Of a stretch of 64,000 bases of DNA, positions 58,683-64,000 are shown one piece after another. Within the stretch, counting starts at the first letter, position 1, and each line of letters opens with the position of its first letter. This DNA comes from an uncultured Bacteroidales bacterium. GTDB taxonomy: Bacteria > Bacteroidota > Bacteroidia > Bacteroidales > F082. The stretch is from the NCBI GenBank assembly GCA_905234645.1, contig CAJOIS010000004.1, positions 1 to 64,000 of the forward strand. The letters are read 5' to 3'. The notes below the pieces were generated by a model that saw only the letters and a program-made list of their open reading frames with translations, did no database searches and was not told the origin of the DNA. A program made the translations under genes and the position numbers.

Positions 58683-58690
58683 TATTTTTG
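58683..58690 (+). promoter_or_regulatory. -7 box for tatD, near-leaderless (TATTTTTG)
   Basis: This full match ends five bases before the tatD ATG at 58696. Confidence 0.62.
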
Positions 58691-58695
58691 CAGCC

Positions 58696-59466
58696 ATGAA
58701 CAGCCCTTTCGTCGACATACACACACATACACCAAGGTCTGACTGCAATCTCATTCAAATCGTCAATTTGAACTTGGGCCAGCCCTGTCCCGAGCAAGGC
58801 TTATATAGTTACGGCATTCATCCATGGGCGATGGATAAAGCTAGTTTTCAACTGGAAGAAGCGTTAGAATTATTGGAAGAAAGACTGCAATTGCAGAATG
58901 TCCTTGCCCTCGGTGAAACGGGTTTGGATAGAATGCACAAGGACACTTTCGAGAAGCAAATTGTCGTTTTCGAGCGACAAATCGAGCTTTCGGAAGTCTT
59001 ACAAAAGCCGATGATTCTTCATGATGTGAAAAGCCATAATGAAATCCTTGCTTTGCGAAAAAAACACAAGGCAAAGCAACCTTGGATTCTGCACGGCTTC
59101 AACGGAACGGAGCAGGACATCCAACAGTTGACCGGTCAAGGACTGTATCTTTCGGTTGGGGAAAGCCTATTGTATTCGGAAAGAAAAATTACCAAATCAC
59201 TGAAAAAAACACCGTTGGACATGCTTTTCTTGGAGACCGATATGACGAAAATCGGCATTGAAAAAATCTATGAAGCAGCAGCAAAACTGCTGGAAGTGGA
59301 TTTATCGACTTTGCAAACGAGAATCTTTTCTAATTTTGTGCGAATAATCGAACACGCTTCGCGTCATTGCGAGGAGGTACGACGAAGCAATCCAGAGAAC
59401 CGACTTCATCCCTGGACTGCTTCGTTCCTCGCAGTGACGCAAAGCGACGACAAGAAACCTATATAA
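58696..59466 (+). CDS. TatD-family metal-dependent hydrolase
   Basis: The 256-residue protein has the TatD metal motifs FVDIHTHTP, the Glu in ALGETGLD, the His in ILHDVKS and ILHGFNG, and the Asp in FLETDM. The last 26 residues or so (about 223-248, ASRHCEEVRRSNPENR) are encoded by a large palindromic element, so the ancestral protein probably ended near IIEHA. TatD proteins are nucleases or aminohydrolases. The tcdA gene starts six bases after its stop. Confidence 0.92.
   Translation: MNSPFVDIHTHTPRSDCNLIQIVNLNLGQPCPEQGLYSYGIHPWAMDKASFQLEEALELLEERLQLQNVLALGETGLDRMHKDTFEKQIVVFERQIELSEVLQKPMILHDVKSHNEILALRKKHKAKQPWILHGFNGTEQDIQQLTGQGLYLSVGESLLYSERKITKSLKKTPLDMLFLETDMTKIGIEKIYEAAAKLLEVDLSTLQTRIFSNFVRIIEHASRHCEEVRRSNPENRLHPWTASFLAVTQSDDKKPI
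59362..59439 (+). repeat. Palindromic element encoding the TatD C-terminus
   Basis: CGTCATTGCGAGGA and later GACGAAGCAATCCAG pair with CTGGACTGCTTCGT and CCTCGCAGTGACG across an inner spacer, giving a 78-base imperfect palindrome. It matches the widely seen CGTCATTGCGAGGA-type palindrome of other bacteria. Confidence 0.85.
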
Positions 59467-59471
59467 GCCCT

Positions 59472-60191
59472 ATGGAACACTGGCAAGACAGAACCCGCTT
59501 ATTAATCGGTGAAGAAGGCATCAACACCTTGAAATCCAAGCACGTGCTTGTGGTGGGTCTGGGTGGCGTGGGCGCCTATGCCGCCGAGCAGCTGGCCCGC
59601 GCGGGTATTGGCCGTATGACTATTGTAGATGGCGATGTGGTGAACGTCACCAACCGCAACCGTCAGCTTTTGGCTTTGGAGAGCACCGTCGGCAGACCGA
59701 AGGCCGAGGTGATGGCGGAGCGCCTCCGCGACATCAATCCCGAAATCGAGTTGACCGTCCTTCACCAATACCTGAAAGACCAAGCCATCATCGACCTGAT
59801 GGCGCAGCCCTTTGACTATGTGGTGGATGCCATCGACACGGTGGCGCCCAAGGTATTTCTGCTCTATTATGCCAAGACGAACAACCAGCGCATCGTCAGC
59901 AGCATGGGTGCGGGTGGCAAGTTCCACCCCGAGAAGATCGAGATTTGTGACATCTCCAAATCCAACCACTGCCGCTTGGCGTTCTATATTCGCAAACGCC
60001 TGCACCGCCTTGGCGTCTTCGACGGCATCAAGGCCGTCTATTCGCCCGAGCCTGTCGACGCCTCGGCCATCATCACGGACGGCGTTGATGAACAAAACAA
60101 AGTCTCCAACGTGGGCACCATCTCCTATCTCCCCGCCGCCTTCGGCATCTTCTGCGCCTCGGTGGTGATAAATGATTTACTAAACAAATAA
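59472..60191 (+). CDS. tcdA: tRNA threonylcarbamoyladenosine dehydratase (TcdA)
   Basis: TcdA forms cyclic t6A in tRNA using an E1-like ATP reaction. The 239-residue protein starts MEHWQDRTRLLIGEEGINTL and has the nucleotide motif VVGLGGVGAYAAEQLARAGI and DGDVVNVTNRNRQ, typical of the TcdA subgroup of ThiF/MoeB proteins. A frame from 59367 would begin inside the palindrome, so the ATG at 59472 is preferred. Confidence 0.92.
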   Translation: MEHWQDRTRLLIGEEGINTLKSKHVLVVGLGGVGAYAAEQLARAGIGRMTIVDGDVVNVTNRNRQLLALESTVGRPKAEVMAERLRDINPEIELTVLHQYLKDQAIIDLMAQPFDYVVDAIDTVAPKVFLLYYAKTNNQRIVSSMGAGGKFHPEKIEICDISKSNHCRLAFYIRKRLHRLGVFDGIKAVYSPEPVDASAIITDGVDEQNKVSNVGTISYLPAAFGIFCASVVINDLLNK

Positions 60192-60206
60192 ATAGAATAA
60201 TGATAG

Positions 60207-60270
60207 GACACGAGACTGCGTGACACGAGACACGGGACGGAAAAAGTCCCGCGTCCCGAAGTCCCGCGTC
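60207..60270. repeat. Palindromic element, GACACGAGAC family (copy 2)
   Basis: GACACGAGACTGCGTGACAC (60207-60226) continues with GAGACACGGGACGG and pairs with GTCCCGCGTCCCGAAG and TCCCGCGTC (60246-60270). It has the same building blocks as 46067-46141 and 62549-62611. Confidence 0.85.
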
Positions 60271-60287
60271 AATTAACAACATACAAC

Positions 60288-60746
60288 ATGAAAAAAATCC
60301 TCTTCATCTGTCACGGCAACATCTGCCGCAGTCCCATGGCAGAGTTTGTGATGAAACGCCTCGTCGCAGAGGCTGGTCTTGCCGAGCAATACGAGATACA
60401 ATCTGCGGCGACTTCAACGGAAGAATTGGGCAATCCCGTCTACCCGCCGGCGCGGCGCAAGCTGGCCGAGCACGGCATCGGCTGCGAGGGCAAGACCGCC
60501 CGTCAGATGACGCGTGACGACTATCACTATTACAACTACATCATCGCCATGGACCGCAACAACCTGCGTAACCTGAGACGGATGTTCGGCGAGGATACCG
60601 ACCACAAAATCAGTCTTTTGATGGACTATACCCATCGACCTGGTGACGTCGCCGACCCGTGGTATACGGGCGATTTTGAAGCCACTTGGGTGGATGTGTT
60701 GGAGGGGTGTGAGGGGCTGTTGGAATACCTCAAAAAGCAAGCTTAA
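60288..60746 (+). CDS. Low-molecular-weight protein tyrosine phosphatase
   Basis: The 152-residue protein starts MKKILFICHGNICRSPMAEF with the catalytic loop CHGNICR (Cys8, Arg14) and the acid region DPWYTGDF. The active-site set is complete. It follows the tcdA gene and repeat copy 2, and its stop shares a TTAA with the hydF stop. Confidence 0.94.
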   Translation: MKKILFICHGNICRSPMAEFVMKRLVAEAGLAEQYEIQSAATSTEELGNPVYPPARRKLAEHGIGCEGKTARQMTRDDYHYYNYIIAMDRNNLRNLRRMFGEDTDHKISLLMDYTHRPGDVADPWYTGDFEATWVDVLEGCEGLLEYLKKQA

Positions 60747-61930
60747 CGGAACGGCTCCATCACCCGATCGAAAACCCCATTCATATAAGCCAATGCCATC
60801 CCGTAGTTGCTAATCGGGATACCTTGATTGACAAACAAATTGGTACGGTTGAAGAGTTGTTTGCGTGTGCTCATGCAGCCACCACACTGGATGGCCATGG
60901 CATATTTCTCGGGGTGTTCGATGGGGGCAAGACCCGCAACGTATTCGAAATGGATGTCCTTGCACGTGTATTTCAAGATCATCCGAGGCAGTTTCACTCT
61001 TCCGATGTCCTCACAGGTGCTATGATGGGTGCAAGACTCAAGTAACAATACCGTGTCGTCATCCTTCAATTGTGAGAGGTACGGCGTGCCCTTCACATAG
61101 TTGTCGAAATCGCCACGCAGGCGCGCCATGACGATGCTGAAACTGGTGAGCGGGATCTCGGGCGGGACGATTTTACTGACATAACCAAACACCTGACTGT
61201 CGGTGACAACCAAGGCAGGAGCGGGCATGGTTTCAAGGTATTGCTGCAGGTTGGTTTCCTTCAGCACCACGCAGATGCACTCATTATCCAACACGTCGCG
61301 AATGGCCATCACCTGGGGCAGGATGAGGCGACCTTCGGGCGCCTCGGAGTCGACAGGGCAGACCAGTACCACCACCTCGTTCGGCTTGATGATGCCGCCC
61401 AACAACGACACTTTCTGATAAGCACTCTCAGGAATGGCCTTTTTCAGCATCTCAACCATGGGAGTGATGTCGTCGTTTCTTGAAACGCTGAAATCTAAAA
61501 CCTTAACGTCATATTTCTGCTCAATCACAGCCTTCATGACAGCAAGAAGCGGCTCCTCGTCGGCCTTATTGTGGACGATAAAAAACGGCACCGCCAATTC
61601 TTTCATGCGGCTGACAAGCTGTTTTTCTGTCTCGTCAAATTGGTTGCCCGTGATGACCAAAATGGCACAATCAATTTCCTCCAACACTTTCATGGTCTTC
61701 TCCACACGCTGCTGTCCCAGCTCCCCCACATCATCAGTGCCGGCCGTGTCGATGAGCACGCAAGGCCCGACACCGAAAATCTCGATGCTTTTCTTGACGG
61801 GGTCGGTGGTGGTGCCCGCGGTGTCGCTCACGATGGCGATATTTTGTCCCGTCAGGAGATTAATGAGGCTACTTTTGCCACTGTTTCGGCGACCGAAAAT
61901 GCCGATATGAGGTTTCAAATCCTTTGCCAT
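60743..61930 (-). CDS. hydF: [FeFe]-hydrogenase H-cluster maturation GTPase HydF
   Basis: The 395-residue protein has an N-terminal GTPase domain with GRRNSGKSS (G1), SDTAGTTTD, IDTAGTDD and HNKADEE (G4). A dimerization region and a C-terminal cluster-binding domain with CTHHSTCEDIG and QCGGCMS supply the [4Fe-4S] ligands. HydF carries the diiron precursor to hydrogenase. No hydE or hydG is in the window. Confidence 0.94.
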   Translation of the reverse strand: MAKDLKPHIGIFGRRNSGKSSLINLLTGQNIAIVSDTAGTTTDPVKKSIEIFGVGPCVLIDTAGTDDVGELGQQRVEKTMKVLEEIDCAILVITGNQFDETEKQLVSRMKELAVPFFIVHNKADEEPLLAVMKAVIEQKYDVKVLDFSVSRNDDITPMVEMLKKAIPESAYQKVSLLGGIIKPNEVVVLVCPVDSEAPEGRLILPQVMAIRDVLDNECICVVLKETNLQQYLETMPAPALVVTDSQVFGYVSKIVPPEIPLTSFSIVMARLRGDFDNYVKGTPYLSQLKDDDTVLLLESCTHHSTCEDIGRVKLPRMILKYTCKDIHFEYVAGLAPIEHPEKYAMAIQCGGCMSTRKQLFNRTNLFVNQGIPISNYGMALAYMNGVFDRVMEPFR

Positions 61931-61955
61931 TTCCCGATGATTTCAATTATTTTCG

Positions 61956-61963
61956 CAAAAATA
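61956..61963 (-). promoter_or_regulatory. -7 box for hydF (TATTTTTG)
   Basis: The minus-strand match ends 25 bases before the hydF ATG. Confidence 0.62.
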
Positions 61964-62020
61964 GTAAAAAGTTGCTTTCTATTGGCTAAAAATTAACTAA
62001 TTGATAATTAACAATATATC

Positions 62021-62065
62021 CGACAGCAAACGACAACAAACGATTACAGTCGACTACAAACGTTT
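62021..62065 (+). repeat. Four and a half 10-base direct repeats before ssb
   Basis: Units CGACAGCAAA, CGACAACAAA, CGATTACAGT and CGACTACAAA, then CGTTT, are phased at exactly 10 bases. The region lies between hydF and the first ssb gene. A possible TTGACA-like box and TACTTTG follow at 62083-62102. Confidence 0.72.
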
Positions 62066-62192
62066 ATTCAACGGCTTAGTCTTGACAAGTGTTGTTACTT
62101 TGCATCGTCAAACCGATTGGAACGGTCAACAGCCATCCTCGGAGCGACAAAACAAATAAAACTTATTTATTAATTCTTAAACACACACAACT

Positions 62193-62540
62193 ATGAGTAC
62201 AATGAGAAATTCGGTCATGCTGATTGGCCGCCCGGGTGCAGAACCTGAAACGAGAACCTTCAACGACAACCGCATCGTCACGCGCTTCAACCTCGCCGTG
62301 AACGACACGCGCCACACCGCCAACAACCAACAAGTGAAAGACACGCAGTGGTTCACTGTGGTGGCTTGGGACAAGACCGCCGAACGCGTCGCACAGGTGG
62401 TGAAGAAAGGAAAAAGAATCGCCGTCGACGGCGCACTGCGCAACAACGAATGGACCGACAAGAACGGCCAACGTCACCTGACAACCGAGATCCACATGAA
62501 CAACTTCATCCTCCTCGACTGGGGAAAAGAAAACAACTAA
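62193..62540 (+). CDS. Single-stranded DNA-binding protein, copy 1
   Basis: The 115-residue protein has an OB fold starting STMRNSVMLIGRPGAEPE and the pattern DTQWFTVVAWDKTAERVAQV, KKGKRIAVDGALRNNEW. SSB tails normally end in an acidic DDDIPF-like tip that recruits partner proteins; this one ends LDWGKENN, so it lacks the usual tip. Its first 57 bases are identical to those of copy 2. Confidence 0.92.
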   Translation: MSTMRNSVMLIGRPGAEPETRTFNDNRIVTRFNLAVNDTRHTANNQQVKDTQWFTVVAWDKTAERVAQVVKKGKRIAVDGALRNNEWTDKNGQRHLTTEIHMNNFILLDWGKENN

Positions 62541-62548
62541 AATAGTCT

Positions 62549-62611
62549 GACACGAGACTGCGAGACGCGAGACACGGGACAAAAAAGTCTCGAGTCCCGT
62601 GTCCCGAAGTC
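62549..62611. repeat. Palindromic element, GACACGAGAC family (copy 3)
   Basis: GACACGAGACTGCGAGACGC (62549-62568) continues with GAGACACGGGAC and pairs with GTCTCGAGTCCCGTG and TCCCGAAGTC (62587-62611). It lies between the two ssb genes. Confidence 0.85.
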
Positions 62612-62650
62612 AAAAACAACACAATTATTAACCACAAAACACACAAAACC

Positions 62651-62989
62651 ATGAGTACAATGAGAAATTCGGTCATGCTGATTGGCCGCCCGGGTGCAGA
62701 ACCTGAAGTGAAGAATTTTAACGACAACAAGAAAGCACGTTTCAGCCTTGCCGTTACGGAAAGCAAGAAGAACGCCAACGGAGAATGGGTCAACGACACC
62801 CAATGGTTCCCCATCGTGGCTTGGGGCCCCGTTGCCGACCGCGTCGAAAAGAACGTGAAAAAAGGCAAGCGGATTGCCATCGACGGCAGCCTCCGCAACA
62901 ACGAATGGACCGACGACAAAGGCCAGCGCCATAGCGTCACCGAAGTCTTGGTCAAGGACTTGTTCCTGATCGACTTTGAAAAAGATTGA
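62651..62989 (+). CDS. Single-stranded DNA-binding protein, copy 2
   Basis: The 112-residue protein shares MSTMRNSVMLIGRPGAEPE with copy 1, then diverges while keeping DTQWFPIVAW and GKRIAIDGSLRNNEWTD. It ends LFLIDFEKD, again without the acidic DDDIPF-type tip. The two are about 110 bases apart, separated by repeat copy 3. The gene is followed by a strong terminator. Confidence 0.92.
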   Translation: MSTMRNSVMLIGRPGAEPEVKNFNDNKKARFSLAVTESKKNANGEWVNDTQWFPIVAWGPVADRVEKNVKKGKRIAIDGSLRNNEWTDDKGQRHSVTEVLVKDLFLIDFEKD

Positions 62990-63010
62990 TTCGAAGTTAT
63001 TCGTAAACGA

Positions 63011-63038
63011 AAGGGACGGCTTTGCCGTCCTTTTTTTT
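63011..63038 (+). terminator. Intrinsic terminator after the second ssb
   Basis: GGACGGC and GCCGTCC pair around TTT and are followed by eight T. It converges with the next minus-strand gene. Confidence 0.92.
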
Positions 63039-63777
63039 ATCCTGATACCATAAACACCCTGGCATCTTTCCACTTGGAATGGCGCAGCATCTCGTTGGTG
63101 AAATGGGTGCGGCTACCCGCTTGTTCGAGCAGTTCCTTCGCCTTGTCGAACTGTCGCAACTCACGGTAAATCTCGGGTAATTCAAGGTCGATTTGCTCTT
63201 CGGGATGCTTCTCAAGCAACGCCAACAGACGCTGTAAATTGTCCGTAAAATCCTTATAGTTCTTGAGGAACAGTTTCTCCCCCTCAAGGATCATCTTGCG
63301 ATTGCAGTGCCACACACCGAAACTCATAAAGCCATTGAGCAAGTACTTGAGCCTCACATGTTGGTGGTTGCGGTGCAAATCGTTATAGGCCCACCAAAGG
63401 AAACGGCGCAGATAAATCTCTTTCTTCGGCTCGTAATGACTCTTCTTCAAGAAGGTTTTGTAGTGGTTGACCAAAGCCATCTTCCCCTTGTTGTCGGAAA
63501 AACTAATACCGAAGAAACGCCATGTGTTCCAGGAATAGATTTCAGCATCAGGCTTGTCGAAGGTAATCAAAGGCTCCACGGGATTCTCAATCCAAAAGGC
63601 ATGGCCGCACGAGGGGCACATGATCATCTTTTGTGGAGTGGTTATATAGTTGTCGTTCAATACCTTGCCATCGGAATACAAGATAGCCTGATTCACCATC
63701 TCGGCTTTCAGGTGACGACCTTCGAGCCAAGCTTGGCAATGGGGGCATTGGAAATAAAACGAATCGTATTTCAGCAT
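63037..63777 (-). CDS. Hypothetical protein with two CxxC zinc-binding pairs
   Basis: The 246-residue protein has two CxxC pairs, CPHC (about residues 11-14) and CPSC (about 54-57), forming a likely zinc ribbon, followed by helical segments with YEPKKEIYLRRFLWWAYND and AKELLEQAGSRTHFTNEML. I recognise no family. A weak -7 box (TACTTTTA) lies about 46 bases upstream of the ATG. Confidence 0.78.
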   Translation of the reverse strand: MLKYDSFYFQCPHCQAWLEGRHLKAEMVNQAILYSDGKVLNDNYITTPQKMIMCPSCGHAFWIENPVEPLITFDKPDAEIYSWNTWRFFGISFSDNKGKMALVNHYKTFLKKSHYEPKKEIYLRRFLWWAYNDLHRNHQHVRLKYLLNGFMSFGVWHCNRKMILEGEKLFLKNYKDFTDNLQRLLALLEKHPEEQIDLELPEIYRELRQFDKAKELLEQAGSRTHFTNEMLRHSKWKDARVFMVSG

Positions 63778-63840
63778 TCTTGTATTGAGCTTGACGAACT
63801 AATATATCTTGTATTTGGAGCGGTAAAAGTAGACAATTTT

Positions 63841-64000
63841 TCATTTACGACCAAAATCAGCGGGGATTTCTCCCCAAATTTCGGTCTTCCACTTCAACAC
63901 GGGTACCTCTATGGCATTCTCATTGAGCCATTTCTCGGCTCGGGCGATGAATTCGAAGAGATAGGCGTTCTTTTCGTTGGGCTGCAGCTTGGTCTTGCAT
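63841..64000 (-). CDS. C-terminal end of a hypothetical protein (partial)
   Basis: A minus-strand frame runs from the window end to a stop at 63841-63843 and encodes about 52 residues (LQPNEKNAYLFEFIARAEKW and later EIWGEIPADFGRK). The start is outside the window and the family is not recognisable from this piece. Confidence 0.65.
   Translation of the reverse strand, partial: CKTKLQPNEKNAYLFEFIARAEKWLNENAIEVPVLKWKTEIWGEIPADFGRK

Noticed and set aside
56924-58699. 591-codon open frame on the plus strand
   Set aside because: It lies opposite recG, has the His/Leu/Val-rich composition of an antisense shadow, and matches no family.
60048-60065. CCGAGCCTGTCGACGCC in tcdA as another captured repeat
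   Set aside because: It matches the family core for only part of its length and encodes an ordinary-looking PEPVDA segment; there are no palindromic arms.
63553-63568. CAGGCTTGTCGAAGG-like match in the CxxC protein gene
   Set aside because: It lacks the flanking inverted arms and reads as normal coding sequence (FDKPDAE).

Overview
This is a stretch of a chromosome from an uncultured-looking member of the Bacteroidetes, most likely Bacteroidales. The evidence is the promoter style (many TAnnTTTG -7 boxes close to start codons), secreted proteins with YPNP-type type IX secretion tails, the Bacteroidetes-specific DUF3822 protein next to rsmD, and GYDIA-family kinase and DUF2795 genes. Coding is dense on both strands. 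I see no tRNA, rRNA, CRISPR array, prophage or insertion sequence, and no gap over about 300 bases without a gene.

Layout. 0-5.9 kb: end of rplU, rpmA, a lipoprotein, a TPR protein, rsmA, a LolC/E-type permease, rbfA and a CYTH protein. 5.9-12.7 kb: a large lamin-tail-domain secreted protein, a phosphatase/acyltransferase pair, an MltF-like lytic transglycosylase and a beta-barrel protein. 12.7-18.3 kb: queG operon, crotonase, elbB, upp and a serine-rich secreted protein. 18.4-23.7 kb: a 64-residue protein coupled to a 5'-nucleotidase lipoprotein, a zinc metallopeptidase, a BASS transporter, a nitroreductase lipoprotein and an EamA exporter. 23.7-36.4 kb: a gingipain-like protease with eight repeats, an AbrB-led operon, a streptopain-like protease, Mrp and NifU-type Fe-S proteins, and another type IX cargo protein. 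36.4-45.2 kb: conserved Bacteroidetes proteins, a cobalamin adenosyltransferase, a PlsC-GNAT fusion likely making glycine or ornithine lipids, and the rsmD/DUF3822 operon. 45.3-51.7 kb: AMP nucleosidase, holA, dtd, asd-ribF-rlmH and two small envelope proteins. 51.7-56.6 kb: a mevalonate-pathway operon (HMG-CoA reductase, GYDIA kinase, diphosphomevalonate decarboxylase, mevalonate kinase) and a GtrA protein. 56.6-64 kb: recG, tatD, tcdA, a small tyrosine phosphatase, hydF, two tandem ssb genes and two proteins of unknown role.

The most unusual feature is a dense, mixed population of short dispersed palindromic elements: at least eight families and over a dozen sites in 64 kb. Several lie inside open reading frames, where they have become protein: twice in the GYDIA kinase, once in mvaD, at the C-termini of TatD and the BASS transporter, and in the linker of the nitroreductase lipoprotein. 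No transposase that could move them is in the window. A second pattern is a group of genes (40864, 53983, 56042, 58660 and 58696) whose -7 box ends only 4-9 bases before the start codon, which predicts leaderless or nearly leaderless mRNAs.

The lifestyle suggested is an anaerobic, proteolytic, fermentative gut-type bacterium: secreted cysteine proteases, an [FeFe]-hydrogenase maturation GTPase, queuosine and cobalamin enzymes, and isoprenoid synthesis by the mevalonate route.
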